Shown: positions 8,234 to 16,488, numbered from the stretch's first letter. The stretch: DNA of 64,000 nucleotides from Mumia sp. Pv4-285 (GCF_041320275.1 NZ_CP162023.1:2294001-2358000); one strand, 5' to 3'. The notes: generated from the sequence alone by a model not told the origin. Numbers and translations are program-made.

Positions 8234-8803
8234 TCAGAGCATCCGCCGCAGGAACCGGTCCCGGTCGACGAGCTGGTGCTTGAGCACGAACCCCACGTGG
8301 AGCGCCACCACGACGTAGAGGGTCAGGTGGCTCGCGACGTGCAGGGCGACCAGCAGATCGTCGTCGGCGAAGGACCACGGCGCCTGCCACTCGCCGCGGT
8401 CGCTGGTCTCGAAGTCCTCGCCGGCGCCCAGGACCAGCGCGAGCCCGGTGAGCGGCACGACGAACAGGAGCCCGTAGAGCGTGCGCTCCACCACCTGGGC
8501 GAACCGCTGCTCGCCCTTCGTGACCGTCGGCGGCCACGGAGGCAGCGTGCTCGCCAGTCGCCACGCGAGACGCACGACGGCCAGGGCGAGGATGGCGAGT
8601 CCCAAGGCGATGTGGACCGGCAGCAGAAGGTCCTCGTCACCGTCGTACGCCGACTCGACCCAGCCCTCGAGGGGGCTGCTCGCTCCGGTCATCGTGTAGC
8701 CGACGAGCAGCTGGGCGAGGAGTGCGAGGACGGTCAGCCAGTGGAGCACACGGGCGACCACGCCGTACCGGGCGAGCGTACGAGGTGTCGAGGTGCTGAC
8801 CAC
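8234..8803 (-). CDS. Cytochrome b561-type membrane protein
   Basis: About 189 aa with four hydrophobic helices and histidines placed as haem b ligands: RVLHW in helix 1, LPVHIALG in helix 2, and two near the C-terminus in ALHVASH and ALHVGFVLKHQ. This is the bacterial CybB/b561 pattern: a transmembrane dihaem protein that moves electrons between quinol and periplasmic or superoxide partners. The GTG at 8803 has GGAG 5 nt upstream and gives the normal family length; the frame stays open to 8956 but that extension lacks family features. Confidence 0.85.
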   Translation of the reverse strand: MVSTSTPRTLARYGVVARVLHWLTVLALLAQLLVGYTMTGASSPLEGWVESAYDGDEDLLLPVHIALGLAILALAVVRLAWRLASTLPPWPPTVTKGEQRFAQVVERTLYGLLFVVPLTGLALVLGAGEDFETSDRGEWQAPWSFADDDLLVALHVASHLTLYVVVALHVGFVLKHQLVDRDRFLRRML

Positions 8804-8946
8804 GGGGTCTCCGATCGCGAGGCGGCGGCGTGCGGTCCTGGCGCTCAGGATCTCCGCCGGACGGCCGCTCCGCAAGGGCACCGATGACTTCCTGCGGGGC
8901 AGGGTGTCAGGAGGAGTGACCGAGTCTCGACCCGACGGAGGGAACC

Positions 8947-9285
8947 ATGGCGACACGAGCGGAGACTGTCCGCCGCATGTTCGACGCGTACCGAGGGCAG
9001 GACCGCGCCACGGCCGAGGAGCTGATCGCCGAACGGTTCGTCTTCACGAGCCCGCAGGACGACCACATCGACCGTGCGGCCTATCTCGAGCGCTGCTTCC
9101 CGACGGCGGACCGCTTCACCCGGCAGGAGCTGGTCCACGTCGCCGAGGTGGGGTCCGACGACGTGCTCATCGTGTACGAGTACGACCTCCGCGACGGCGG
9201 GTCGTACCGGAACGCCGAGCTCACCACCGTCGTCGACGGGCGTCTCACCGAGGTGCAGGTGTTCTTCGGCGGTCCCGCCCGCTGA
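8947..9285 (+). CDS. SnoaL-like / NTF2-fold protein
   Basis: The 112-aa protein follows the NTF2 cone fold: an N-terminal helix pair with RMFDAYRGQDRATAEELIAERFVFTSP, then sheet strands ending in VVDGRLTEVQVFFG. Such proteins are small ligand-binding or isomerase-like enzymes, and the substrate cannot be read from the sequence. A strong Shine-Dalgarno (GGAGGG) precedes the ATG. The 3' end overlaps the convergent GNAT gene by about 40 bp. Confidence 0.8.
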   Translation: MATRAETVRRMFDAYRGQDRATAEELIAERFVFTSPQDDHIDRAAYLERCFPTADRFTRQELVHVAEVGSDDVLIVYEYDLRDGGSYRNAELTTVVDGRLTEVQVFFGGPAR

Positions 9286-9844
9286 CACGTGCGTGCACGT
9301 GCATGTCGTGCCAACCGTCGGCGTGCAGCGCGCAGGATCGCCGCGTCGCCTCGAGCGCGAAGCCCACCCTCTCGGCGACGCGGCAGGACGCGGGGTTCTC
9401 CGTCGAGTGCTCGATCTCGATGCGGTGGAACCCGATGTCGTCGAGCATCCAGCGGACCACCGTCGTGAGGGCGCGGGGAGCGACCCCCTGCCCGCGCGCG
9501 GCCGGGACCGTCCAGTAGCCGAGCTCGGTGAGACCGTCGGCGAGGTCGACATCCCTGATCCCGACCCGTCCGAGGAGAGCGTCGTCGCGGTCGACGACCG
9601 CCCACTGCGCCCCGCTCTCGACAGACCATCGCGCCTCGGCCGACGTGATCCAGGCTGCTGCCTCCGCCGACGTCATGGAGCGGACATGCCAGCGCTGGAT
9701 CTCTGGATCCTCGTACGCGCGGACCAGCGCGTCGACGTCGGACGCGCGCCACGGTCGCACGGTGAGCCCGTCGGCGGTGAAGGTGGGCTGCGGTCTGTTG
9801 CTGAGCGTGCCCGGCGGCAGCGCTGGCGTCACGAGATCGGGCAC
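9245..9844 (-). CDS. GNAT N-acetyltransferase, RimJ/RimL type
   Basis: About 199 aa. LTVRPWRASDVDALVRAYEDPEIQRW at the N-terminus, TELGYWTVPAARGQGVAPRAL with the acetyl-CoA pyrophosphate loop (R/Q-x-x-G-x-G/A), and NPASCRVAERVGF make this a RimJ/RimL-like GNAT. It may acetylate ribosomal proteins or small amines. GTG 9844 is chosen because a TACGCT box lies 6 nt upstream; the frame also opens at 9889. Its end overlaps the SnoaL gene on the other strand. Confidence 0.82.
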   Translation of the reverse strand: MPDLVTPALPPGTLSNRPQPTFTADGLTVRPWRASDVDALVRAYEDPEIQRWHVRSMTSAEAAAWITSAEARWSVESGAQWAVVDRDDALLGRVGIRDVDLADGLTELGYWTVPAARGQGVAPRALTTVVRWMLDDIGFHRIEIEHSTENPASCRVAERVGFALEATRRSCALHADGWHDMHVHARVSGRDRRRTPAPR

Positions 9845-9850
9845 GTCGCC

Positions 9851-9856
9851 AGCGTA
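9851..9856 (-). promoter_or_regulatory. -10 box TACGCT for the GNAT gene
   Basis: Located 6 nt upstream of the GTG at 9844, in the 3'-adjacent region of the hemerythrin gene. It is consistent with a leaderless mRNA. Confidence 0.4.
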
Positions 9857-9870
9857 GCCCTGCGGAGTCG

Positions 9871-10389
9871 CTAGTCCCGCGGCTCCCAACCGAACATCGC
9901 CGCGACCGACACGCCTGTGTCGAGCGCGTCGAGCGCTTCGACGATGCGCCGCTCCTCCCAGTGCAGATGCGACTCGAGCACCGACGCAAGGCCGTCGACC
10001 TCGGAGCGGAGTCTCGCTCGGGCGTCCGGCTCGTCCTCCGTCGCAGCGGTCGCCACCCGATGCTCGATCCCGCCGACCAGATGGGCGATGAGCCCGTGGT
10101 CGTGCGCGAGCTCGTCGAGGACCGGGGCGAGTGCTGGCACCTGCGAGGCCAGCGCGGGGAATGCCACGTCGTCCTCGCTGGCGTGGTGGCGGGTCAGGAC
10201 GGTGCAGAAGGCCAGACAGTGCGTGCGCAGCGACGCGGTCAGCTCGTCGCCCGACTCGTGCGCGTCGAAGGCGGCGAGGAGCCTGGCCAGATGGTCGCGA
10301 AGCTCGTCGTGCACGGCGACGAGCTGGGTGCCGAACGCGGAGGCTCGGTCGTGCTCGGACGGATGAGGGGCGTTGTGGGAGTCGGGCAT
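9871..10389 (-). CDS. Hemerythrin-domain protein
   Basis: About 172 aa. Four-helix-bundle HHE cation-binding protein: HDELRDHL in helix 1, LTRHHASEDDVAFPAL with the diagnostic HHxxE in helix 2/3, LAHDHGLIAHL, and SHLHWEERRI in helix 4 supply the His/Glu/Asp set that binds a diiron centre. Likely roles are O2, NO or iron sensing or storage. I chose ATG 10389 (MPDSH) by family start; ATG 10419 is also open. It is divergent from the F420-type flavoprotein. Confidence 0.85.
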   Translation of the reverse strand: MPDSHNAPHPSEHDRASAFGTQLVAVHDELRDHLARLLAAFDAHESGDELTASLRTHCLAFCTVLTRHHASEDDVAFPALASQVPALAPVLDELAHDHGLIAHLVGGIEHRVATAATEDEPDARARLRSEVDGLASVLESHLHWEERRIVEALDALDTGVSVAAMFGWEPRD

Positions 10390-10475
10390 GTCGTCCGTAT
10401 CGTCGCCGTACGGGCGCATCTCACGCAACCGGGTATTCGTTCGGTCTCGCGCCGAGCCTGTGGAAGGATCGCGGC

Positions 10476-10922
10476 GTGACAGAGCTGAGGGAGATCTTTG
10501 CCGGTTCGTGGCGCGGAGTGCTGGTGACGCTGAAGCGCGACGGCCGGCCGCAGATGTCGAACGTCGGCCACCTGTACGACCCGGAGGCGGACGCCGTCTT
10601 GATCTCGACGACAGCGGACCGGGCGAAGGTCCGCAACCTCCGGCGCGACCCGCGGGCCAGCTTCTACGCGACGACGGACGCGCTCGCCGCGTACGCCGTG
10701 GGGGAGGGGGACGCGGAGCTCAGCGCGGTCGCGGCCGACCCCGGTGATGCGGCGGTCGAGGGTCTCGTGGCGCACTACCGTGCCGTGCGCGGCGAGCACC
10801 CTGACTGGGACGAGTTCCGTACGGCGATGGTCGCCGAGCGGCGGTTGCTCGTCACCGTGCGCTTCTCGCACGTGTACGGCTGGGCCGGGCCGGTGGCGGC
10901 CTCCCGCGTACCCGGCGAGTAG
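10476..10922 (+). CDS. PPOX-class F420-dependent oxidoreductase-like protein
   Basis: The 148-aa split-barrel protein contains GVLVTLKRDGRPQMSNVGHLYD and the TADRAKVRNLRRDPRASFY phosphate/cofactor-binding strand typical of actinobacterial F420/FMN PPOX-class proteins. The substrate is unknown; relatives reduce a wide range of compounds with F420H2. GTG 10476 is preceded by AAGGAT at 6 nt, which can be read either as a -10 or a weak Shine-Dalgarno. Upstream codons in the frame are only an antisense reading of the hemerythrin gene. Confidence 0.82.
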   Translation: MTELREIFAGSWRGVLVTLKRDGRPQMSNVGHLYDPEADAVLISTTADRAKVRNLRRDPRASFYATTDALAAYAVGEGDAELSAVAADPGDAAVEGLVAHYRAVRGEHPDWDEFRTAMVAERRLLVTVRFSHVYGWAGPVAASRVPGE

Positions 10923-10935
10923 CAGTCTGGGCGCC

Positions 10936-10941
10936 TACCCT
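10936..10941 (+). promoter_or_regulatory. -10 box TACCCT for the second DUF1801-like gene
   Basis: TACCCT, then 6 nt and the ATG at 10948, in the short gap after the PPOX gene. It indicates an independent leaderless transcript. Confidence 0.45.
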
Positions 10942-10947
10942 GGCCCG

Positions 10948-11292
10948 ATGGGGACCGTTGACGAGTACGTGTCAGGGCTCGACGAGCCGCGCCGGTCGGT
11001 CGTGGGCAGGTTGTACGCCGCGGTGACCGAAGCGGTCCCGGAGGCCGAGCAGGGCAAGGGGTACGGCATGCCTGCGCTGGTCTACCGCGGCAAGCCGCTG
11101 GTGAGCGTGATGGCGACGAAGAGGCACCTGTCGCTGTTCCCGTTCAGCGGCGACATCGTCGAGCAGTTCACGGCCGAGCTGGACGGGTTCGACACCGCGA
11201 AGGGCACGATCCGGTTCCAGCCGGAGGCGCCGCTCCCGAGCGATCTCGCCGTACGGATCGTCGAGGCCCGCCGGACGCAGATCGACGGGTGA
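10948..11292 (+). CDS. DUF1801/YdhG-like small protein
   Basis: The 114-aa protein has the family order VDEYVSGLDEPRRSVVGRLY, a central GKGYGMPALVYRGKPLV strand pair, then HLSLFPFSG and GTIRFQPEAPLPSDLAVRIVEARR. These proteins are labelled iron-chaperone-like but have no proven reaction. It is convergent with the MarR gene 6 bp away. It is only distantly similar to the DUF1801 gene at 7787. Confidence 0.82.
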   Translation: MGTVDEYVSGLDEPRRSVVGRLYAAVTEAVPEAEQGKGYGMPALVYRGKPLVSVMATKRHLSLFPFSGDIVEQFTAELDGFDTAKGTIRFQPEAPLPSDLAVRIVEARRTQIDG

Positions 11293-11298
11293 GGCCGG

Positions 11299-11751
11299 TC
11301 AGTGGGCGGGGGAGACGAGCCCGCTCACGACGTCGACGAGGGTCTTCAGCTCGGGCACGGAACGCGCCTCCTCGAGCGTGCGTTCGAGGACGTCGTCATG
11401 GACCGGGCGAGCATCGTCGAGCAGGGCACGACCCTGCGGTGTGAGCTCGGTGTAGATGCCGCGCCGGTCGTCGGCGCACAGGATGCGCGTCAGGATGCCG
11501 CGGTCCTCGAGCCGGTTGACCAGGCGCGTGGTGGCAGAGGGGGAGAGGGCGGCCGCGCGAGCCAGCTGCTGCATGCGCATGTGCCAGCCGTCCTGGCGGC
11601 CGAGTGCGTCCATCACCGTGTACTCGACGACGGAGACTCCGACGCGTGAGCTGAGCTGACGCTCGAGCTCCGACTCGATCACGCCGTGCAGCGACGCCAG
11701 CGTCCGCCATCCTTGTGCGCGGACTTCGACGGCGTCGTCGGAGATCCCCAT
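11299..11751 (-). CDS. MarR family transcriptional regulator
   Basis: About 150 aa winged-helix regulator. The recognition region LARAAALSPSATTRLVNRLEDRGILTR and wing CADDRRGIYTELTPQGRALL are clear. It lies divergent to an MFS exporter followed by an aldo/keto reductase, the usual target layout for a MarR repressor responding to a toxic small molecule. ATG 11751 has GAGGTGG upstream; the earlier in-frame start at 11802 would overlap the probable operator. The candidate operator at 11790-11802 lies between the two starts. Confidence 0.9.
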   Translation of the reverse strand: MGISDDAVEVRAQGWRTLASLHGVIESELERQLSSRVGVSVVEYTVMDALGRQDGWHMRMQQLARAAALSPSATTRLVNRLEDRGILTRILCADDRRGIYTELTPQGRALLDDARPVHDDVLERTLEEARSVPELKTLVDVVSGLVSPAH

Positions 11752-11789
11752 GTGGTCCACCTCACCGAGATAGTTGCTTGCGCGGGGTA

Positions 11790-11802
11790 TTGCTGCGTGC
11801 AA
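11790..11802. promoter_or_regulatory. Candidate MarR operator TTGC-N5-GCAA
   Basis: TTGCTGCGTGCAA forms a 4+5+4 inverted repeat nested in an outer TATTG...CAATA pair, in the divergent spacer between the MarR and MFS genes. Further TTGC/GCAA half-sites flank it. Confidence 0.4.
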
Positions 11803-11888
11803 GTCTCAATAGAGCGCGTGTGCAACTGACAGCGTACGCGGTCAACCGGCTCTCGACCAGCACCACCGACCAGCGAGGATCCATCTTC

Positions 11889-13073
11889 ATGCCAGCAGGA
11901 CTCATCGCGCTCGCCCTGGGCGGCTTCGGCATCGGGCTCACCGAATTCGTCATCATGGGACTGTTGCCCGAGGTGGCGGGGGAGTACGGGGTCAGCGAGG
12001 CGGCCGCAGGGTGGCTGATCACGGGCTACGCACTGGGCGTCGTCGTCGGTGCCCTGGTGCTCACTGCCGCGACGACCAGGCTGCCGCGCAAGCGCGTGCT
12101 CCTCGGTCTTCTCGTCCTGTTCGTCGTCGGCAACCTGATCTCGGCGGTTGCTCCGTCGTACGAGGTGCTGCTGGCGGGCCGCATCGTCGCGGCGCTGTGC
12201 CACGGGGCGTTCTTCGGCATCGGTGCTGTCGTCGCGGCGAGCTTCGTGCCCGAGGCGAAGAAGGCGGGGGCGGTCGCGATCATGTTCACGGGTCTCACGG
12301 CAGCGAACGTCTTCGGTGTCCCGTTCGGGACGTTCCTGGGCCAGCAGCTCGGTTGGCGATCGACGTTCTGGGCGATCACGGTGATCGGCGTGATCGCGTT
12401 CGCCGGCGTGCTGACGCTGGTGCCCGACGACAGGCGAGTGCACGTGCCGTCACGACTCCGGGACGAGGTGCACGCATTCCAGAGCTCCCAGGTCTGGCTC
12501 TCCCTGGTCGTCACGGTGCTCGGGTTCGGCGGGATGTTCGGCGCCTTCACCTACATCGCGTACACGCTCACCGAGGTCTCCGGCTTCGACTCCACCGCAG
12601 TACCGTGGTTGCTGGTGCTCTTCGGACTCGGACTTCTCGTCGGGAACTACGTCGGTGGGCGGTTCGCCGACCGCGCTCTCGACACGACCCTGCTCGTCAT
12701 CCTGGCGGGACTCGTGGTGGTCCTGCTCGCCTTCGCCCTCAGTGCCGGCAACCGTCCGGCGACGGCGCTCAGCGTGTTCCTGATGGGCGGCTTCGGGTTC
12801 GCCACGGTCCCCGGTCTGCAGACCAGGATCATGCGGTACGCATCGCAGGCGCCGTCGCTCGCGTCGGGAGCCAACATCGCCGCCTTCAACCTCGGCAACG
12901 CGCTCGGCGCCTGGATCGGCGGCGTCACGATCACCGCCGGGCTCGGCTACACGTCTCCGATCTGGGCCGGCGCGGCGATCACCTCGCTCGCACTGGTCGT
13001 GATGGTCGCCGCCGCGCGCTCTGCACGGCGGAGTGCCCAGGCCGAGGCAGAACCCGCCCTGCTCGGCGCCTGA
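11889..13073 (+). CDS. MFS efflux transporter, AraJ/Cml type
   Basis: The 394-aa protein has twelve hydrophobic segments. The N-terminal GIGLTEFVIMGLLPEVA, the loop motif RLPRKRVLLGLL (MFS motif A-like) and GRIVAALCHGAFFGIGAVVA in helix 4 are characteristic of the AraJ/chloramphenicol-exporter group of proton-driven drug antiporters. ATG 11889 starts the first helix correctly; the longer frame to 11715 only reads antisense to marR. Its likely regulator is the divergent MarR, and an aldo/keto reductase follows 50 bp downstream. Confidence 0.9.
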   Translation: MPAGLIALALGGFGIGLTEFVIMGLLPEVAGEYGVSEAAAGWLITGYALGVVVGALVLTAATTRLPRKRVLLGLLVLFVVGNLISAVAPSYEVLLAGRIVAALCHGAFFGIGAVVAASFVPEAKKAGAVAIMFTGLTAANVFGVPFGTFLGQQLGWRSTFWAITVIGVIAFAGVLTLVPDDRRVHVPSRLRDEVHAFQSSQVWLSLVVTVLGFGGMFGAFTYIAYTLTEVSGFDSTAVPWLLVLFGLGLLVGNYVGGRFADRALDTTLLVILAGLVVVLLAFALSAGNRPATALSVFLMGGFGFATVPGLQTRIMRYASQAPSLASGANIAAFNLGNALGAWIGGVTITAGLGYTSPIWAGAAITSLALVVMVAAARSARRSAQAEAEPALLGA

Positions 13074-13123
13074 GGCCAGCTCGTACGAACGCTCGCACCA
13101 TCGAGAACAACGGAAGGAACCAC

Positions 13124-13948
13124 ATGTCGTACCCCACCGTCACGCTGAACGACGGCGTCACCATGCCTCAGATCGGGTTCGGTGTCTTCCAGGTGCCCGA
13201 GGACGAGACCACCGCAGCGGTCACTGCGGCGCTCGAAGCCGGCTACCGCAGCATCGACACGGCGGCCGTCTACCGCAACGAGCGAGGCGTCGGCAGGGCG
13301 CTCGCACAGTCCGGCATCCCACGTGACGAGCTCTTCGTCACGACGAAGCTGTGGAACACGGACCAGGGGAGCGCCAGCGCTCGTCCCGCGCTCGTGGCGA
13401 GCCTGGCGAGGCTCGGGCTCGACCACGTCGACCTCTACCTGATCCACTGGCCTGCACCCGGCCGCGGGCTCTTCGCCGAGACCTGGACGGCCTTCGAGGA
13501 GCTGCGCGCGTCGGGACTGACGCGCTCGATCGGGGTCTCGAACTTCCTGCCCGAGCACTTGGAGGAGATCATCGCGCTCGGTGGCTCCGTGCCGGTCGTC
13601 AACCAGATCGAGGTTCACCCTGAGCTGCAGCAGCGCGACATCCAGGCTGCCGACCAGTTGCACGGGATCGTGACGGAGGCATGGAGCCCGCTGGCACAGG
13701 CAGGCGTCCTCGGCGACCCGGTCGTCACGGAGATCGCCGAGGCCCACGGACGGACCCCGGCACAGGTCGTCCTGCGGTGGCACCTCGAGCAGGGCCGCGT
13801 GGTGATCCCCAAGTCGGTCACACCGTCGCGGATCTCCGAGAACCTCGCGATCACCGACTTCTCGCTCACACCGGACGAGGTCGCGCGCATCGACGGCCTG
13901 GAGCGCGGGGGCCGTACGGGGCCGAACCCGGCGACCTTCAACGGCTGA
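13124..13948 (+). CDS. Aldo/keto reductase (2,5-diketo-gluconate reductase-like)
   Basis: The 274-aa (beta/alpha)8 NADPH-dependent carbonyl reductase has the full catalytic tetrad: Asp in SIDTAAVY, Tyr in the same segment, Lys in TTKLW and His in LIHWP. The C-terminal IPKSVTPSRISEN segment binds the NADPH phosphate. It is closest in pattern to DkgA/B-type enzymes that detoxify aldehydes and methylglyoxal. GGAAGGAACCAC precedes the ATG. Position 50 bp behind the MFS gene suggests co-regulation by the MarR protein. Confidence 0.9.
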   Translation: MSYPTVTLNDGVTMPQIGFGVFQVPEDETTAAVTAALEAGYRSIDTAAVYRNERGVGRALAQSGIPRDELFVTTKLWNTDQGSASARPALVASLARLGLDHVDLYLIHWPAPGRGLFAETWTAFEELRASGLTRSIGVSNFLPEHLEEIIALGGSVPVVNQIEVHPELQQRDIQAADQLHGIVTEAWSPLAQAGVLGDPVVTEIAEAHGRTPAQVVLRWHLEQGRVVIPKSVTPSRISENLAITDFSLTPDEVARIDGLERGGRTGPNPATFNG

Positions 13949-14031
13949 GCACGGCTCAGCCCGGCCTGGGCGGGTCGGTTCACGAGATAATCGGTCGTCC
14001 AGGCGCGGTGCGGCGTGGTGCAATGCGGCAC

Positions 14032-14427
14032 ATGCCAGCCACTCACATCGAGGTTCGACGCGAGTACACCGCGGCCGAGGAGACGGCGATCATCGACGCC
14101 GTCCAGCGCGCGCTCGAGACCGCTTTCCTCATCCCGCCGCAAGACCGGTCGGTACGCCTGACCGTCCATGCGCCCCACCGCTTCGCAAGCTCGCCGGCTC
14201 GTACGAGTCCCGAGCTCTCCACGCTCGTGTCGATCGACTGCTTCGCGGGCAGGTCGCTGGACGCGAAGAGGAGGCTCTACACCGAGATCGTCGAACGGTT
14301 GGAGGCGCTGGGGATCCCTCGTGACCATGTGACGATCCTGCTGAGGGAGACCGCCGCAGAGAACTGGGGGATCCGAGGAGGGCAGGCAGCCTGCGACGTG
14401 GACCTCGGGTTCGAGGTGCGGGTCTGA
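14032..14427 (+). CDS. Tautomerase (4-OT superfamily) family protein
   Basis: The 131-aa protein begins Met-Pro, as required for catalysis by an amino-terminal proline once Met is removed; this decides for ATG 14032 over ATG 14023. The repeated beta-alpha-beta layout, with DRSVRLTVHAPHRF in the middle and RRLYTEIVERLEALGIPRDHVTILL near the end, fits a two-domain tautomerase/MIF-like fold. The substrate is unknown; possible roles are keto-enol tautomerisation or dehalogenation. Confidence 0.75.
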   Translation: MPATHIEVRREYTAAEETAIIDAVQRALETAFLIPPQDRSVRLTVHAPHRFASSPARTSPELSTLVSIDCFAGRSLDAKRRLYTEIVERLEALGIPRDHVTILLRETAAENWGIRGGQAACDVDLGFEVRV

Positions 14428-14443
14428 CGCCTGGCAACCGTGG

Positions 14444-14449
14444 TAGAAC
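14444..14449 (+). promoter_or_regulatory. -10 box TAGAAC for the VOC gene
   Basis: TAGAAC, 6 nt, then ATG 14456, in the 28-bp gap after the tautomerase gene. Confidence 0.4.
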
Positions 14450-14455
14450 GATCGG

Positions 14456-14881
14456 ATGCCGGAGTTCCCCCAGCTGATGCACACGGCGATCGACGCGAAC
14501 GACGCGCGCGGGCTCGCCGAGTTCTACCGGGCGCTGCTCGGCCTGAGCTATCGACCGGGTGACGAGCCGCCGACCGACGAGTCCGAGGACGACGACGGCT
14601 GGCTCGTGCTCGTCGACGCCGACGGCACCCGCAGGATCGCTGTGCAGCGCGTCGACTCGGAGCTTCCTCGGACGACCTGGCCGAGTCACGAGGTCCCGAT
14701 GCAGATGCACATCGACTTCGCGGTCGGCTCGGTCGAGGAGCTCGAGCGTCAGAAGGACCGCGCCGTTGCTCTCGGTGCCGCGTTCATAGGGCCGCACGGT
14801 GAGCCGGATGTGGGCTACGCGCTTGCGGATCCTGCTGGCCACCCGTTCTGCCTCTGTGTGACAGCAGGTCACCGTCCCTGA
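14456..14881 (+). CDS. VOC (glyoxalase/dioxygenase-fold) protein
   Basis: The 141-aa single-domain vicinal-oxygen-chelate protein has an N-terminal metal-site strand in LMHTAIDANDARGLAEFYRALLGL, a central QMHIDFAV strand with a second His, and the family ending YALADPAGHPFCLC. Substrate unknown. These proteins often sequester or modify small toxic molecules. The 3' end overlaps the convergent reductase gene by 13 bp. Confidence 0.82.
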   Translation: MPEFPQLMHTAIDANDARGLAEFYRALLGLSYRPGDEPPTDESEDDDGWLVLVDADGTRRIAVQRVDSELPRTTWPSHEVPMQMHIDFAVGSVEELERQKDRAVALGAAFIGPHGEPDVGYALADPAGHPFCLCVTAGHRP

Positions 14882-15432
14882 GGGCGGTACGAGAGGCGTA
14901 CGACACCGTTGGCGAACCGGCGTTCATCGATGAGCTCGAGGTCGACGCGCGCGTCGATCGGCAAGGCCGGCTTTCCCCGACCGACGACAGTCGGCCAGAC
15001 GTACAGCTGGCACTCGTCGACCAGTCCGGCCTTCAATGCCTGAGCCGCGAGGTTCGCGCCGCCTACGGTGATGTCGCTGCTGGCGGCGGCCTGGAGCTCG
15101 CGCACGGCGTCGGGGTCGAAATGGCGTTGGATCCGGGTGTTGGCGGTCGACGCAGCGGTCAGCGTCGTGGAGTAGACGACCTTGCTCGCTGCCTGCCACG
15201 CGGTCGCGAAGTCGGCCAGGAGGTCGGACTGCGCCGCGAGGGTGGCGTCGGCCTCCCACACGGCCATGCTCTCGTAGAGGCGTCGCCCGTAGAGGAACGT
15301 GCCCGCGGACTGCAGGAGCTCTGTGTGGGCCTCGAACAGCTCGGCGTCCCTCGGGCCGAAGTCGAAGTCGCCGTGCTCGTCCTCGATGTAGCCGTCCGCA
15401 CTCATGTTGGTCGCGTAGATCAGCTTGGTCAT
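14869..15432 (-). CDS. Dihydrofolate reductase-like (RibD C-terminal domain) reductase
   Basis: The 187-aa protein has the RibD_C pattern: KLIYATNMSADGYIED, TFLYGRRLYESM and SDITVGGANLAAQALKAGLVDE for NADPH and fold contacts, and a C-terminal FANGVVRLSYR strand. It is the last gene of an ArsR - SRPBCC - reductase operon, joined to the SRPBCC gene by an ATGA overlap, which fixes the ATG at 15432. The substrate is unknown. It is a distant paralogue of the reductase at 6143. Confidence 0.88.
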   Translation of the reverse strand: MTKLIYATNMSADGYIEDEHGDFDFGPRDAELFEAHTELLQSAGTFLYGRRLYESMAVWEADATLAAQSDLLADFATAWQAASKVVYSTTLTAASTANTRIQRHFDPDAVRELQAAASSDITVGGANLAAQALKAGLVDECQLYVWPTVVGRGKPALPIDARVDLELIDERRFANGVVRLSYRPQGR

Positions 15433-15923
15433 GCCACGACACCGTCCCGGTCGGCCGTGATCTGGGCGCTGGCCAGCGCGGCGTCGAGCTTGGTGAACGC
15501 CTCGAGCCAGCCCTGCTCGGTGGGGTCCGCCAGCTGCGGCGCGAGCCACTGGCGGATCTCGAGTCGCGTGCGTCCCTCGCCCTCGTCGTGGAACTCGAAC
15601 CGGAATCTTGTGGCGAACGGCTCGATGCCCTCCTGCAGCCGGCCGGATACGTGCATGACGCCCTCGAGCAGCTCGCCGTCTGTGACGGCTGTGAGGTCGA
15701 CGTCGATATGCACGCGAAGGTCTGGCGCGTCGGCAGAGATCTCCGTCCACCGCTGGTGTCCGCCCGGACGCACGTCGAAGTCGATCTCCTCGCTCGGCAG
15801 CGAGTTGCCCGTCGGGCCCCACCACTGCGCCAGGTGATCTGGATCGGTGAAGGCTCGGTAGACGAGCTGACGGGGTGCGTCGAACGTGCGCGAGATCGCA
15901 AGGTGTCGAGTTTCGGTCTCCAT
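15429..15923 (-). CDS. SRPBCC/AHSA1-domain protein
   Basis: The 164-aa START/Bet v1-like fold protein has the AHSA1 hallmarks AISRTFDAPRQLVYRAFTDPDHLAQWWGP near the start and the strand RFEFHDEGEGRTRLEI. Members bind hydrophobic ligands. ATGA overlaps on both sides tie it to the ArsR gene upstream and the reductase downstream, so the three proteins are made together and under ArsR control. Confidence 0.88.
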   Translation of the reverse strand: METETRHLAISRTFDAPRQLVYRAFTDPDHLAQWWGPTGNSLPSEEIDFDVRPGGHQRWTEISADAPDLRVHIDVDLTAVTDGELLEGVMHVSGRLQEGIEPFATRFRFEFHDEGEGRTRLEIRQWLAPQLADPTEQGWLEAFTKLDAALASAQITADRDGVVA

Positions 15924-16282
15924 CAGAGCTCCTGGTTGTCGGGGACGTCGGGGTCGTTGGCCTGAACCGCGGCAAGGTGGGCATCGAGGCGGGTGAGCGA
16001 GGAGTCCCAGAAGCGTCGGTAGCGATCGATCCAGTCGGCCGCTTCACGCAGCGGGGCTGCCTCGAGGCGGCTCCCGCGCCACTTGCCCGAGCGTGTCCGC
16101 GAGATGAGTGCGGCGTGCTCGAGCACCTTGAGGTGTCGCGACACCGCCGGCATCGAGATGGAGAGGGGAGCGGTGAGGTCGGTGACGGTGGCGTCGTGCT
16201 CGGCCAGCTCGACGAGGATCGCCCGACGGGTCGGGTCTGCGAGCGCTGAGAAGACGACGCTCAGCTGATCGGTGCCTGCCAT
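15923..16282 (-). CDS. ArsR-type winged-helix repressor
   Basis: About 119 aa. FSALADPTRRAILVELAEHDATVTDLTAPLSISMPAVSRHLKVLEHAALI is the canonical ArsR/SmtB helix-turn-helix. No obvious metal-binding cysteine cluster is present, so it is of the non-metal subgroup usually paired with SRPBCC (AHSA1) proteins. ATG 16282 has GGGAGA upstream and is preferred over the start at 16300, which lies in the operator. It heads a three-gene operon and probably represses itself through the palindrome just upstream. Confidence 0.9.
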   Translation of the reverse strand: MAGTDQLSVVFSALADPTRRAILVELAEHDATVTDLTAPLSISMPAVSRHLKVLEHAALISRTRSGKWRGSRLEAAPLREAADWIDRYRRFWDSSLTRLDAHLAAVQANDPDVPDNQEL

Positions 16283-16298
16283 ACGAGATCTCCCTGTC

Positions 16299-16318
16299 AT
16301 TTAACCAACGTGTTAAAT
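16299..16318. promoter_or_regulatory. ArsR operator palindrome ATTTAAC-N6-GTTAAAT
   Basis: A perfect 7+6+7 inverted repeat 17 bp upstream of the arsR ATG in an otherwise GC-rich region. The TTAAC...GTTAA form fits the AT-rich operators of SRPBCC-linked ArsR proteins. Confidence 0.7.
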
Positions 16319-16488
16319 GAAACGGGACTCACGCCCAGCTGTCAAGGGGTTCATGGGGGAGTGGCTCCAAGCCTGGCCACCAGCAAGGCGTCGCGCCCTT
16401 CCGCGCTGCGCGCGTGGCGCGCCGATGACGGCGCCTCGGGCGATGATCGGAGAGCGGATCTCTTCCGTCCACAGCAGGGGGTATCGAC

